Below the pieces are notes generated by a model. It was not told the origin of the DNA. It worked only from the letters and a program-made list of their open reading frames with translations, and searched no databases. The position numbers were made by a program, and so were the translations under genes. A DNA stretch of 64,000 bases from Candidatus Puniceispirillum sp. (lineage in GTDB: Bacteria; Pseudomonadota; Alphaproteobacteria; Puniceispirillales; Puniceispirillaceae), in the NCBI GenBank assembly GCA_028383305.1, contig JAOEVD010000012.1:1-64000 (forward strand). Direction: 5' to 3'. This document shows positions 51,514 through 61,844 of this stretch, one piece after another (position 1 is the stretch's first letter; every line of letters begins with the position of its first letter).

Positions 51514-52659
51514 ATGCGCGCAGCATTTATCTTTCACTTAATCACACTATTTCGTCACCCGTCCAGACTGCTGGTAATTTTGGCACTTGGCCTTGCCATC
51601 AGTGAACCGGCTTTGGCGGCCAATAATCGCTGTAATGAGCCAATATTTGGTGTTGCTGGCGTTCGCATTGACCAACGCGCTGAAAATGCATCAAAAGCTC
51701 GCGATATGGGAATTCGCAATGCCGCCGAACGCGCCTTTGCAATCGTTCTGGACCGATTGCTGCCAACCGTCGAAGGTCAGGCGCAATTCATGGTGGCGCA
51801 TGATCTCGATAATTTTTCCGATTTCACCCATATTGTCGAAGAAAATAATTTGGAACAACGCTATATCGCGACGCTGGATTTCTGTTTTGACGCGGCACGT
51901 CTGCGCCAAGCGATGATCGCTGCCGGATTGCAATGGTCGGAACTGCAAAGCCCGCCCATTCTGGTTGTGCCTGTCTGGAAAGGCCCAGATGGTGCGCGGG
52001 CATGGAATCGTGACAATAAATGGCTTGCGGGTTGGTGGGATGCGGTGGCGTCATATAGCGGCCTGTTATCATTGCGCCAGTTTGATCGTAATTTGATTAA
52101 TGAGCGTCAGTTTCGCGGTGAAGATCTAGCCGATGCCAATCCGGTCAAATTGGCGGCTGCTGCCAGCCTTGTCAAAGCCGAACAGATAATGGTGGTGATG
52201 GCCGCCCTCGATTATGATGGCTCAAAGCCAATCATCACGATTACCGCACGGCTATTTGATAAAAATGGTCAATTGCTAACCGATATTCTCCATGGCGATC
52301 AGATGGTATTGACCAATCTGGATCAGGACGGTTTTGATGAAATGCGCCAGAAAATCATCGCCAAGATGGATTCAATTTGGCATATGACCAATCTGATTGA
52401 CGGTGCTGTCGCTGATTATTTAACGGTTTTTGTGCCCGTGTCGTCGGTCAAGGACTGGGCAATGCGCCTAACGGCTTTGAATAAGGTGGCAGTGGTTCAA
52501 AGCTATGACATCTTGTCGCTTGATACAAAGGGTGGACAGGTTGTTTTGCGGCTTGTTGGATCGCGCGAAGCCTTGGGTAATGCGCTTGCCGCGCACAAGT
52601 TAGAGCTTGTCGATGGCGATGGTCGTCTGCTGATCAAAGCTAAGCCGGAAAAAAGCTAG
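51514..52659 (+). CDS. DUF2066 domain-containing exported protein
   Basis: The product is about 381 residues with an N-terminal signal or anchor (about 14-33, SRLLVILALGLAISEPALAAN). The DUF2066 domain follows: VDQRAENASKARDMGIRNAAERAFAIVLDRLLP, then DNFSDFTHIVEENNLEQRYIATLDFCFDAARLRQAMIAAGLQWSE and PPILVVPVWKGPDG. The function is unknown; the gene is found next to hdaA and purM in many alphaproteobacteria, as here (hdaA follows by 18 bases). The start may be a TTG three codons earlier. The linkage is conserved, but no role is established. Confidence 0.85.
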   Translation: MRAAFIFHLITLFRHPSRLLVILALGLAISEPALAANNRCNEPIFGVAGVRIDQRAENASKARDMGIRNAAERAFAIVLDRLLPTVEGQAQFMVAHDLDNFSDFTHIVEENNLEQRYIATLDFCFDAARLRQAMIAAGLQWSELQSPPILVVPVWKGPDGARAWNRDNKWLAGWWDAVASYSGLLSLRQFDRNLINERQFRGEDLADANPVKLAAAASLVKAEQIMVVMAALDYDGSKPIITITARLFDKNGQLLTDILHGDQMVLTNLDQDGFDEMRQKIIAKMDSIWHMTNLIDGAVADYLTVFVPVSSVKDWAMRLTALNKVAVVQSYDILSLDTKGGQVVLRLVGSREALGNALAAHKLELVDGDGRLLIKAKPEKS

Positions 52660-52677
52660 GGCGATGGGATAATTGCG

Positions 52678-53340
52678 ATGAAACAATTACCGCTTGAATT
52701 GCCCTTTCGCCAAGTGGCCGGACGTGCTGATTTTATTGTCAGTGACTGCAATGCCTTGGCCGTGGCCTCAATCGACCAATGGCCGGATTGGCGGGGCAGT
52801 TGTCGGGTGCTAAATCTTGTTGGGCCATCAGGTGCGGGAAAATCGCATCTTGCGGCAATCTGGCAATCGCTTATCGGTGATAGCCATCACTTTGTGCGGT
52901 TAGAGGCAGAACAGATGCCACCCGATCCCGCCTTTTATGTCTATGACAATATCGATGCTGATGACAATTGGAATGAAGAAGCCTTGTTTCATTTTTTCAA
53001 TCGCTGTGTGGCTGATCAGGGCGGGTTGCTTTTGCTGTCACAAACGCCTGTTGGGCAAATGAATTGGCAATTGCCCGATTTGCGGTCACGCATGCGGGCG
53101 GTAAATATGGCGCGTATTGATTTGCCTGATGATGATTTGCTTTATGCGCTTTTGGATAAATTTTTTGCTGATCGGCAAATGCTGGCATCGCCATCACTGT
53201 TGGCTTATCTTGTGGGGCGCATGGAACGGTCATTCAGTGCGGTTCAAAACATTGCCAGCGCGCTTGACCGCCGATCAATGGCCGAGCGCAAACCACTGTC
53301 AGTATCCTTGGCGCGCGCCATGTTTGACGAATTGCCATAG
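52678..53340 (+). CDS. hdaA: DnaA-related regulatory protein HdaA
   Basis: The 220-residue DnaA homologue lacks domain IV. It begins MKQLPLELPFRQVAGRADFIVSDCNALA, with the QLPLELP clamp-binding-like motif used to bind DnaN. It has Walker A NLVGPSGAGKSHLAAIW and Walker B-like YVYDNIDADDN. It has LRSRMRAVNMARIDLPDDDLL (sensor region) and an Arg-finger-like MERSF. It stimulates hydrolysis of ATP bound to DnaA to limit reinitiation. The gene order with purM/DUF2066 is typical. Confidence 0.9.
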   Translation: MKQLPLELPFRQVAGRADFIVSDCNALAVASIDQWPDWRGSCRVLNLVGPSGAGKSHLAAIWQSLIGDSHHFVRLEAEQMPPDPAFYVYDNIDADDNWNEEALFHFFNRCVADQGGLLLLSQTPVGQMNWQLPDLRSRMRAVNMARIDLPDDDLLYALLDKFFADRQMLASPSLLAYLVGRMERSFSAVQNIASALDRRSMAERKPLSVSLARAMFDELP

Positions 53341-53363
53341 CTAGGCGCCATGGCCATATCTGC

Positions 53364-54569
53364 CTAGCCGTTATTTTCGATTAGAATGATGCGGCTCTTT
53401 TTGACGGCAAGGGCAATTTCACCCTGTTTCAGGCGCAATGCCAGATCACCAAAAATTTCGCGCCGCCACCCATTCAATGCACGGATCGGTGCGTCATCAT
53501 CGCTTGCCAGCAATTCCAATTCTTCGGCTGAGGCGATCAATCTTGGCGCGATATCATGCTTGTCGGTCACGTGTTTCAGTAGCACCCGAAGAAGCTCCAT
53601 TACCGCGGCAGGTGGGCGTTTTGCCGGGCCGCGCTTTTCTGCCTTGGGAAGTGATGATGACGGCATGGCGGCAACCATGTCCAAAACCTTGCTGATTGGG
53701 GCAACCAGCTTGCCATCTTTGCCACCCGGAAAATTGCGTATATTGGCATAATCTTTTCGGTCTTTCGGGTTTGATCCGGCAAGATCAACCAGGGTTTCGT
53801 CACGGATTACTCTGTTTCTTGGCAAATCACGACTTTGCGCTTCTCTTTCACGCCATGCTGCTAGATGCATCAGGCGCAATAATGGTGCCGGACGCATATT
53901 CCGCACTTTGAGCTTTTGCCATGCGGCATCGGGCGCGGTGACATATGTCGCCGGATCATTTGATTTGGCATATTCTTCATCAAGCCAATGGCTGCGGTTT
54001 TCGGCTTCCAGCTTGCTGCGCATCAGGGGATATAATTTTGCAAGATAGATCACATCATCAAGCGCATAAACAACCTGGCGGTTGCTTAAGGGGCGTTTTG
54101 ACCAATCGGTAAAGCGTGAAGTTTTATCGATATCATGGTTCAGCATGGCCTTGACAAGCTTGTCATAGCCAACCTGATCGCCAAGCCCGCAAACCATCGC
54201 CGCAATCTGGGTATCATAGATTGGCTCAGGCAGACTGCCCATCAGATGCAAAAAGATTTCCATATCTTGATTGCCAGCGTGAAACACTTTGGTGATATTT
54301 TGATTGCGCATCAAATCCCAAAGCGGGTTTAAATCAAGATTGGGGGCAAGCGGGTCAATCGCAACAGCATCAGCGCCATCGCTGATCTGGATCAGACATA
54401 ATTGAGGATAATAGGTGCGCTCGCGCAGAAATTCTGTATCGACCGCCAAAAATTCGGCATTTTGATATTGTGTTAAGATTGCGTTCAGTTCGTCATTTGT
54501 GGCGATAGGCGGTGCCGCTTTTGGCACATTTGCGTCATCGCTGCTCGCTTGGCTGGCCTGTCGTTTCAT
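53364..54569 (-). CDS. rnd: Ribonuclease D
   Basis: The 401-residue DEDD exonuclease trims tRNA 3' ends. Exo I is AEFLAVDTEFLRERTYYPQLCLIQI, exo II VFHAGNQDMEIF, exo III YALDDVIYLAKLYPL, and an HRDC domain follows (about 225-300, HLAAWREREAQSRDLPRNRVIRDETLVDLA). The N-terminal 25 residues are polar and variable. It stands alone, divergent from eipB with 98 bases between. All metal-binding acids are present. Confidence 0.95.
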   Translation of the reverse strand: MKRQASQASSDDANVPKAAPPIATNDELNAILTQYQNAEFLAVDTEFLRERTYYPQLCLIQISDGADAVAIDPLAPNLDLNPLWDLMRNQNITKVFHAGNQDMEIFLHLMGSLPEPIYDTQIAAMVCGLGDQVGYDKLVKAMLNHDIDKTSRFTDWSKRPLSNRQVVYALDDVIYLAKLYPLMRSKLEAENRSHWLDEEYAKSNDPATYVTAPDAAWQKLKVRNMRPAPLLRLMHLAAWREREAQSRDLPRNRVIRDETLVDLAGSNPKDRKDYANIRNFPGGKDGKLVAPISKVLDMVAAMPSSSLPKAEKRGPAKRPPAAVMELLRVLLKHVTDKHDIAPRLIASAEELELLASDDDAPIRALNGWRREIFGDLALRLKQGEIALAVKKSRIILIENNG

Positions 54570-54667
54570 TAATTACCTCGCTTTACACCGGATGATATAC
54601 GGCAAAAAGCACGCCGCTGAAAGGCAAACCTATTGATTTTGTCGAATAGCGCTCTTAAATCTTAAGC

Positions 54668-55495
54668 ATGACAAAAATTCAAAACCCATCTGAAAAGATC
54701 AAAAACGCCACAACAGCCCTCGTGATGTTGGTAGGCGCTCTCGGCCTTGGCAATCAGGTTGTTGCCGCAACGGTGACGCCGCATCGCGCATTTTATGAAA
54801 TGCAGCTTGGTGTCGCTGATCAGAACTCAAATGTGCAATCCGTCAGTGGTCGATCGGCATTTACGCTTGATCGTGATTGCGATGGATGGCGCTCTAATGA
54901 AGAATATCTGATTGAATTTGGCGGCCAAGAAGGCAGCCGTGACCGGATTTTGTCGCGCTTTGAATCGTGGGAATCCGACAAAGGCGATATGTATAGTTTC
55001 GAGATCAGCGAAAATAGCAGCTTTGACGTGGCAGAAGATTTTGGTGGCTTTGCCGAAGTAAAATCTGGCGGCGGTGGTGCGTATTTTTCAATGGCTGATG
55101 AGGTGGCGGTGGCTTTACCAGCCGACACTTATTTTCCGATGCGGCATTTAAATGCCATTATTGATAGCGCCGAAAATGGCAAAACCATGCTTGCCGCCTC
55201 AGTATTTACCGGAGCCAAACCTGATGATGCGCTGCTCTCGACCAATACGGTTATTGGCGGGTGGCGCGGCGAAGAGGCGGCCATTCAAATGGGTGAATTC
55301 GGCCAAGATGGCTATTGGCCAGTTCAGGTTGCCTATTTTAAACCAGCGGCAACAGCGGCCGCACCTGAATATGAAATTCAATATTCGATGCAGCCAAATG
55401 GCGTGATTCGGCGATATGCCATTGATTATGGTGATTTTACCATCATTGCCAAATTGTTAAAGCTGGAAAGCGTCGAAACGCCAACTTGTCCCTAA
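54668..55495 (+). CDS. Cell envelope integrity protein EipB-type (DUF1849)
   Basis: The 275-residue protein has a signal peptide (about 14-33, TALVMLVGALGLGNQVVAA) and then the DUF1849/EipB fold, a twisted beta-spiral of about 240 residues: TPHRAFYEMQLGVADQNSNVQSVSGRSAFTLDRDCDGWRSNEEYLIEF. A second Cys is near the C-terminus (ESVETPTCP). In Brucella EipB the corresponding two Cys form a conserved disulfide and the protein is needed for envelope integrity. The length and both Cys are present. It is monocistronic and converges on the ROK gene. Confidence 0.88.
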   Translation: MTKIQNPSEKIKNATTALVMLVGALGLGNQVVAATVTPHRAFYEMQLGVADQNSNVQSVSGRSAFTLDRDCDGWRSNEEYLIEFGGQEGSRDRILSRFESWESDKGDMYSFEISENSSFDVAEDFGGFAEVKSGGGGAYFSMADEVAVALPADTYFPMRHLNAIIDSAENGKTMLAASVFTGAKPDDALLSTNTVIGGWRGEEAAIQMGEFGQDGYWPVQVAYFKPAATAAAPEYEIQYSMQPNGVIRRYAIDYGDFTIIAKLLKLESVETPTCP

Positions 55496-55529
55496 TTACT
55501 GATTGAGATCGTAATTGACAGGGTGATGG

Positions 55530-56432
55530 CTAGGTGGCCGGATCGGTGGCGAGGCAAGCTGTGCCTTTGGCTAGTGTGAATGCGTCCTGATCGGCTTTTT
55601 GCAATTTCGTTTCATTGCGTTCAACCAAAAGGTAACCGGGCCATTTGCGCGGCACATTCTGGTAAAGCCGGTCAAGACCGGCAAGACGGCCGCCAAGAAT
55701 AATCACATCAGGATCAAACATATTGATGATCATCGCCGTGGTTCGGCCAATGCGATCATCCAAGACCTGCAAAACGCTTGACGCGACCAGATCTCTGGCA
55801 TCGGCGGCGGCGGCAATCGCTTTAATATCAAGGCGTGTCTGGGTGATATTGTGATATTCGGTTTCCAACCCGCCAAGCGACAAAAAACAATCAAGGCATC
55901 CGTTGCGTCCACACCAGCAATCGCGTCCATCAAATTCGTGCGGCACTGCCCAGGCAAGTGGGGTATGACCCCATGCGCCAACAGTGCGATTGGCACCGCG
56001 CCATAGCTTTTGACCAAAAGTCACGCCGCCAAAAACATGATTATCCAGATAAAGAGCGCAGGCAACGGCACTATCTTTTGCTACGCCAAAACGGCTTTCA
56101 TAAAGGGCGAGGGCTTGTCCGGGGCTTGCCAAGGCGACAGCACGCCCTAGGCTAGCTTGCAGATTTGCCTTTAAATCTGCACCAGCAAGGCATTTCAGAC
56201 CGTCAGGCGGGCTTGGCTGGTCGATAAAGCCGCCTTGTGCGCTAACCGCAATGGATTGGGACAGGTCGGGATACGCTTTGGCCGCATTTGCAACCAGCGA
56301 ACCGCAAATTTCCAACAAATTGGACATTTTGTCATGGTCAAGGCTGTGACTACCTTGCCAAACTAAATCACCACCATCGTTTAGGACGGCGGCGTTTATC
56401 ACGCTATTTTCAATTGATAGCCCTAAATGCAT
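55530..56432 (-). CDS. ROK-family sugar kinase
   Basis: The 300-residue ROK protein begins MHLGLSIENSVINAAVLNDGGDLVW (ATP-binding DxGxT-like, degenerate here as GLSIEN). The ROK zinc motif is GRDCWCGRNGCLDCFLSLGG, with the usual preceding His replaced in the segment TPLAWAVPHEFDG. FDPDVIILGGRLAGLDRL is near the end. Members phosphorylate glucose, fructose, GlcNAc or ManNAc, or act as regulators; no N-terminal HTH, so a kinase is likely. The substrate cannot be predicted. The first phosphate loop is weak, which slightly lowers confidence in activity. Confidence 0.8.
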   Translation of the reverse strand: MHLGLSIENSVINAAVLNDGGDLVWQGSHSLDHDKMSNLLEICGSLVANAAKAYPDLSQSIAVSAQGGFIDQPSPPDGLKCLAGADLKANLQASLGRAVALASPGQALALYESRFGVAKDSAVACALYLDNHVFGGVTFGQKLWRGANRTVGAWGHTPLAWAVPHEFDGRDCWCGRNGCLDCFLSLGGLETEYHNITQTRLDIKAIAAAADARDLVASSVLQVLDDRIGRTTAMIINMFDPDVIILGGRLAGLDRLYQNVPRKWPGYLLVERNETKLQKADQDAFTLAKGTACLATDPAT

Positions 56433-56459
56433 GTCTGGCCTTTTGGCCCGATTGTCAGG

Positions 56460-56627
56460 CTATTTGATTTTTGATTCGCGGAAGATGACATGCTTGCGTG
56501 CGCGTGGGTCATATTTCTTCAGCTCAAGCTTTTCAGGCTTGGTGCGAGGGTTCTTTTTGGTCACATAAAAGTAACCAGTGTCAGCTGTGCTTACGAGTTT
56601 GATTTGCAGGGTCGCTGGCTTCGCCAT
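56460..56627 (-). CDS. rpmG: 50S ribosomal protein L33
   Basis: The 55-residue protein reads [20 protein letters not shown], then [20 protein letters not shown] and [15 protein letters not shown]. It is L33 of the cysteine-free type. The ribosome site aggagtg lies before the ATG at 56627. Its place between rnr and a ROK gene on the same strand agrees with many alphaproteobacterial genomes. Confidence 0.97.
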   Translation of the reverse strand: MAKPATLQIKLVSTADTGYFYVTKKNPRTKPEKLELKKYDPRARKHVIFRESKIK

Positions 56628-56720
56628 AACACACACTCCTAAGTTAGGGGTCTTTGGTTGGACCCGTCTTTGAAAACTGCGCGCAAATTGGGGTAAAACG
56701 TTACAAATGTCAAGCGCAGA

Positions 56721-59039
56721 TCATCGTCTTTTTCGTTTCGACCCTTTGCCATGCCCTAACGCATTGCGGCCATTGCCCGACTTTGTTCTGGTACCGCGCC
56801 CCGATGTGCTGGCACCATGTTTTTTTGCGTATTTTGTTGACTTCCAGCCAGATGTCTCGCTTTGCAGGCCGCCTTCAACCCATTCCAAAAGAATGCCGCC
56901 TGATACTGGTGTGACCTCGGTCACTTTAACCCGCAAAGACAGCCCCATGACAAAGCGCCAACCACTATGCCGCCCATCGAGCGATTGCGCCGCTTCATCA
57001 TAGTCATAAAAATCGTCAGGAAAGCCGTTCAGCGGTAATAATCCGTCAGCGGCACCATCTTCAAGCCGGATAAAAGCCCCAAAACCGGTAATGGCGACAA
57101 TTATGCCATCAACCACCGCGCCAAGCCGCGCTTCAAAAAGGGCAGCGGCAAATCGGTCAATGGTACGTCGTTCGGCTGCGGCTGCATTGGCCTCGGTTTC
57201 GGAAATATGCGTGCAAATTTCGGCAATCTGGTCAAGCGGCATGCCGTTTAAGCCGTCCTTTGGGCCAGTTTTTTGGCCCGCAGCGGCGTCGACAAGTGCA
57301 CGATGGACAAGCAGATCAGCATAACGCCTGATTGGCGAGGTGAAATGCGCATAATTGCGAAGTGATAATCCGAAATGCCCGATATTATCGATGCTATAGA
57401 CAGCTTTTGCCTGACTTCGCAAAACCGCCTCATTCACCGTTAAGGCATCAGAAGTGTTTTCGGCAAGCGCCAGAACCTTGTTAAAATGATGGGAGCGTAG
57501 CACCTGCCCGGTGGTGAAATTGCCGCCAACAGATTCGGCAAGCTTGGAAAGGTTGGCAGCTTTTTTAGGGTCAGGCGTGTCATGAACGCGAAAGACGCAT
57601 GGTTGGTGGCTGGCAATCAAGCTATTGGCCGCGGCGACATTGGCCGCAATCATGAAATCTTCGATCAAACGTTGCGATTCGGTTTGCGACCTTTGGGAGA
57701 TGGCAATGGCTTTGCCGGTTTCATCCATAACAACGCGGCGTTCCTTCAGGTTCAGCGCCAAGGGTTCGCGGTCTTGCCGGTCTTGATCAAGCGCCCGCCA
57801 TGCACCGAACAATGCGTGAAGGCAGCCATGCGGCACATCGCAATCAGCCTCATCCATTACCCCATCAAAAACCGCCTGAACCTGATCATAGGTTAATCGG
57901 GCATGTGAACGGATCAAAGCGCGTTCAATATGATGTGATAGGCGTTTGCCATTTTTATCAATCTGGATTTCGGCAACCATCACCGCGCGGTCTTCATGCG
58001 GCCGCAGCGAGCAACGATCATTCGAGATCGTCTCGGGAAGCATTGGCACAACACGATCGGGAAGATAAACCGAATTGCCGCGTTTGCGCGCTTCCTGATC
58101 AAGCGCGCTGTCAGGGCGGACGTAATGCGACACATCGGCAATGGCAATAAGAAGACGCCAACCACCATTTTCGGCTGGTTCGGCAAAAACCGCATCGTCA
58201 AAATCCCGCGCATCAGCCCCGTCAATCGTCACAAGCGGATGATCGCGAAGGTCACGCCGGCCTTTTGCCGGCGGAATCTTTAAGCCCTGTGCTTCGCTGA
58301 TTGCCGCATCGGGAAATTGATGTCTGATGCTAAATTCGGCAAGGGCTAGCGCGCTGAAAGCGCCAGGTGATCCAGCATTTCCAAGATTGGTGATGACCCG
58401 TGCATTTTTGCCAATATAACCGTGTGAGGGCAGTAATTCAGCCTCGACCAGATCGCCAGCCTTGAGGGTGATTTTATCATGTGCCGTTAAAACAAGGCTG
58501 TCACGTTTGCCACGATCAGCTGGTTGCAGGCGAAACCCTTTGCCAGCGGGAACAACAACGCCAAAAAGACGCTTTTGCTGGCGATCAAGAACGCGGATGA
58601 TGCGCGCCTCATATAAGGCGGGGCCAACGCGGGCAAGGCGGGCAAGCACCTGCTGGCCAACAGCGGGCGCACGACCTGCGCGCCGGCTTAGAATGACGCG
58701 AATTTCAGGCTGGTTTTCGTCGTCATTTCCAACCTGACGCGCCATGCCATCGCCATTATCGTCAAATTCGGTGAGTTCAAGAACGGCGATTTCAGGCAAT
58801 GTGTCGGGGGCAGCAATGCCGCGCCGATCGCCGGCAAGAATGCCGCGTTCGGCCATATCGCGCAGCATCCGGCGCATTGAGGCGCGATGATCCTGCCGAA
58901 TTTTAAAGGCGCGCGTGATGTCGCGAAGGCTTGGCGGGACAGCGCAGCTGTTGATGTAGTCAAGAACCGATGCTTCATCCGGCATAGCCAGTTTTTCTGG
59001 CGCATTATCTGGGCGGGAGCCACCCGGTTTACGCACCAT
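56721..59039 (-). CDS. rnr: Ribonuclease R
   Basis: The 772-residue processive 3'-5' exoribonuclease has an N-terminal winged-helix part (SVLDYINSCAVPPSLRDITRAFKI) and cold-shock domains. The RNB catalytic block has DHPLVTIDGADARDFDDAVFAE (four Asp), HYVRPDSALDQEARKRGNSVYLPDRVVPMLP and NYAHFTSPIRRYADLLVHR. A C-terminal S1 domain (VVDGIIVAITGFGAFIRLEDGAADGLLPL) precedes a basic tail. It degrades structured RNA. The gene is next to topA, with its start at 59039 directly abutting the topA stop. Confidence 0.97.
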   Translation of the reverse strand: MVRKPGGSRPDNAPEKLAMPDEASVLDYINSCAVPPSLRDITRAFKIRQDHRASMRRMLRDMAERGILAGDRRGIAAPDTLPEIAVLELTEFDDNGDGMARQVGNDDENQPEIRVILSRRAGRAPAVGQQVLARLARVGPALYEARIIRVLDRQQKRLFGVVVPAGKGFRLQPADRGKRDSLVLTAHDKITLKAGDLVEAELLPSHGYIGKNARVITNLGNAGSPGAFSALALAEFSIRHQFPDAAISEAQGLKIPPAKGRRDLRDHPLVTIDGADARDFDDAVFAEPAENGGWRLLIAIADVSHYVRPDSALDQEARKRGNSVYLPDRVVPMLPETISNDRCSLRPHEDRAVMVAEIQIDKNGKRLSHHIERALIRSHARLTYDQVQAVFDGVMDEADCDVPHGCLHALFGAWRALDQDRQDREPLALNLKERRVVMDETGKAIAISQRSQTESQRLIEDFMIAANVAAANSLIASHQPCVFRVHDTPDPKKAANLSKLAESVGGNFTTGQVLRSHHFNKVLALAENTSDALTVNEAVLRSQAKAVYSIDNIGHFGLSLRNYAHFTSPIRRYADLLVHRALVDAAAGQKTGPKDGLNGMPLDQIAEICTHISETEANAAAAERRTIDRFAAALFEARLGAVVDGIIVAITGFGAFIRLEDGAADGLLPLNGFPDDFYDYDEAAQSLDGRHSGWRFVMGLSLRVKVTEVTPVSGGILLEWVEGGLQSETSGWKSTKYAKKHGASTSGRGTRTKSGNGRNALGHGKGSKRKRR

Positions 59040-61691
59040 CTAGACCGATTTCTGCTTGTCAGCCGTTTTTTTGGCAGCGGTTTTTTTTGCAGTAGCTTTT
59101 TTGGTTGCTGTCTTTTTGGTTGCTGTCTTTTTGACGGCAGCTTTTTTCTTCGGTGCCGCTTTTTTTGTGGTTGCGGGGCCTTTGGCTGCCTTGGCGGCCA
59201 ACAATTCTAGGGCTGTTTCAAGGCTGATATCGGCAATGTCATGCGCTTTGCCCAAGGTGGCACGAAGCTTGTTATATTCTACATAGGGGCCGAACCGGCC
59301 TTTTTTCACATGAACTTCACCGCCCGATGGATGCGTACCAAGCAAGCGTCCGGCCTTTTTGGCGGCTTCAGCAAGAAGATCAACGGCACGGTTGATGCCG
59401 ATCTCAAGAACGTCATCATCGGGTGCAAGACTGGTAAATTTGCCCTGATATTTCAAATAGGGACCAAACCGGCCAAGACCAGCTTGGATCATATCACCGG
59501 TTTCGGGGTGCGGTTCAATATCGCGCGGTAACGCCAGCAAGCCAAGTGCGGCTTCTAAATCCAGCGATGATGCGTTTTTGCCTTTTGGCAGGGAAGCGCG
59601 TTTTGGTTTTTTGGTTTCAGGGTCGCCAATTTGCACATATGGCCCGTAAGGCCCATTCCGCAAATAGACAGGAAGACCCGAAACCAGATCAGGCCCAAGT
59701 TCTTTATCGGTCAAAGGCGTGTCACTATCAGCATTGTCATTCTGGCTTGCTAGCTGGCGGGTGAATTTACATTCTGGATAATTCGAGCAGCCAACAAAGG
59801 CACCGAATTTGCCAAGCTTTAGCCCAAGACGCCCATTATCACAATTCGGGCAGCTTCGTTTTAACGCGCCAGTTTCATCAGCTTGAAAGAAATGTGGTCC
59901 CAATTCTTCGTCAAGAACATCAAGAACATTGGTGATGGTTAAGTCTTTGGTGCCATCAATGGCAGTTTTGAAATCGCCCCAGAAATGCGCTAGCAGCGTT
60001 TTCCAATCAAGATTGCCAGCTGACACTTCATCAAGTTGGGTTTCAAGCTGGGCAGTAAAATCATATTCAACATAGCGATCAAAGAAATTGCCAAGGAAGG
60101 TCGAGACCAACCGGCCCCGATCTTCGGGCGTGAACCGGCCTTTATCCTTGATGACATAATCGCGGTTTTGCAAAACCTGAATGATCGACGCATAGGTTGA
60201 TGGACGGCCAATGCCTAATTCTTCCATCCGTTTGACAAGGCTGGCATCGGTAAAGCGCGGCGGTGGCTGGGTGAAATGCTGTTCCGGCGTGACGCTATAA
60301 GTAGTAAGCTGGTCGCCTTTGGCCATGCTTGGCAAAAGGGCGGTATTATCGTCGCCATCACCACTAGCCTTGTCGGTATTGCTATTGTCTTGGGCGGCGT
60401 CTTTGCTTTCGCGGTAAACCGATAAAAAGCCGTCAAAAACCATCACCTGACCGCTGGCGCGCAGGGCAACGCTGTTTGCCGCATCACCGATATCAATACC
60501 GGTCTGATCAAGCTCGGCCGATTGCATCTGGCTGGCAATGGCGCGTTTCCAGATCAATTCATAAAGCCGTGATTGGTCATGATCAAGAAAGTCGCGCATT
60601 TCATTGGGGTGGCGTGCAATTTCGGTTGGGCGGATCGCCTCATGCGCCTCTTGAGCGTTTGCCGCTTTGGTTTTATAGACACGCGGCGCATCTGGGAGAT
60701 AACGCTTGCCGAAATTCTGGTCGATATTCTGGCGGATTGAGGCAATCGCTTCGCCGCCTAGCTGAACCCCATCGGTTCGCATATAGGTGATCAGGCCGGT
60801 GGTTTCGCTGCCAATATTAATGCCTTCATATAGTTTTTGCGCGATCTGCATCGAGCGGCTTGCGGAAAAGCCAAGCTTGCGCGAGGCTTCTTGCTGAAGG
60901 GTTGAAGTGGTAAAGGGCGGTTGCGGATTGCGGCGCACGCGCTTGGTCTCGACCGATTGAACGGCAAGCTTGGCGGCTGAAATGGCAGTGACGGCTTGGG
61001 TGGCTTGGGATTCGGATGTGATATCAAGCTTGCCAAGCTTGGTGCCGTCCAAATGGGTGAGCCGTGCGGTAAAATTGTCACCACTAGCAAGTCCTAGCGC
61101 CGCTTCAACACTCCAATATTCCTGTGACTGAAAGGCTTCGATCTCGGCTTCGCGTTCGCAAATCAGGCGCAGCGCAACCGATTGCACGCGTCCAGCAGAT
61201 TTTGATCCTGGCAATTTGCGCCATAAAACGGGAGAGATTGAAAAGCCGACAAGATAATCAAGCGCACGCCGCGCCCGGTAAGCATCAATCAGTTCAACAT
61301 CCAACTGACGCGGATTATCCATGGCGGCAAGGATCGCGGTTTTGGTAACCTCGTTAAAGACAACCCTTTCGACATCAACACCATCAAGATGTTTCGTGCC
61401 TTTTAGCTGTTCGAGAACGTGCCAGCTAATGGCCTCGCCTTCGCGGTCAGGGTCAGTCGCAAGGATCAATTTATCCGCATCCTTCAGCGCGGTAATGATA
61501 TCTTTTAGATGTTTTTCAGAGCCGCTTGAAATTTGCCATTTCATCTCAAAGTCATTGTCAGGCAGAACGGATCCGTCCTTGCTAGGCAAATCGCAAACAT
61601 GACCATAAGACGCAAGCACCTTATAGCCATCACCGAGGTAACGGTTGATGGTCTTGGCCTTGGCTGGAGATTCGACAACGACGACTTTCAT
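59040..61691 (-). CDS. topA: DNA topoisomerase I
   Basis: The 883-residue type IA enzyme relaxes negative supercoils. The TOPRIM start is MKVVVVESPAKAKTINRYLG, with DPDREGEAISWH. The nucleophile Tyr is in TTGLITYMRTDGVQL, and a C-terminal zinc region has CPNCDNGRLGLKLGKFGAFVGCSNYPECKF followed by repeated GRFGPYVEY-like units. The last 45 residues form a Lys/Ala/Thr tail (AAPKKKAAVKKTATKKTA and so on) that should bind DNA. The start is the ATG at 61691. It is adjacent to rnr and to the decayed dprA. Confidence 0.97.
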   Translation of the reverse strand: MKVVVVESPAKAKTINRYLGDGYKVLASYGHVCDLPSKDGSVLPDNDFEMKWQISSGSEKHLKDIITALKDADKLILATDPDREGEAISWHVLEQLKGTKHLDGVDVERVVFNEVTKTAILAAMDNPRQLDVELIDAYRARRALDYLVGFSISPVLWRKLPGSKSAGRVQSVALRLICEREAEIEAFQSQEYWSVEAALGLASGDNFTARLTHLDGTKLGKLDITSESQATQAVTAISAAKLAVQSVETKRVRRNPQPPFTTSTLQQEASRKLGFSASRSMQIAQKLYEGINIGSETTGLITYMRTDGVQLGGEAIASIRQNIDQNFGKRYLPDAPRVYKTKAANAQEAHEAIRPTEIARHPNEMRDFLDHDQSRLYELIWKRAIASQMQSAELDQTGIDIGDAANSVALRASGQVMVFDGFLSVYRESKDAAQDNSNTDKASGDGDDNTALLPSMAKGDQLTTYSVTPEQHFTQPPPRFTDASLVKRMEELGIGRPSTYASIIQVLQNRDYVIKDKGRFTPEDRGRLVSTFLGNFFDRYVEYDFTAQLETQLDEVSAGNLDWKTLLAHFWGDFKTAIDGTKDLTITNVLDVLDEELGPHFFQADETGALKRSCPNCDNGRLGLKLGKFGAFVGCSNYPECKFTRQLASQNDNADSDTPLTDKELGPDLVSGLPVYLRNGPYGPYVQIGDPETKKPKRASLPKGKNASSLDLEAALGLLALPRDIEPHPETGDMIQAGLGRFGPYLKYQGKFTSLAPDDDVLEIGINRAVDLLAEAAKKAGRLLGTHPSGGEVHVKKGRFGPYVEYNKLRATLGKAHDIADISLETALELLAAKAAKGPATTKKAAPKKKAAVKKTATKKTATKKATAKKTAAKKTADKQKSV

Positions 61692-61844
61692 CACTTGTCC
61701 CTACTATATTGTGAAGGGCTTGCGATAAAGGCAAAAATGGGTTTTGTCAAAATTTCTAATGGTTTTTTTGGAATTTAGCCTGTTTTGAGAGCAATTCAGC
61801 CTGATTGCATGGCTGGTTGACTGCTCGTATTTGCCACTGATGTT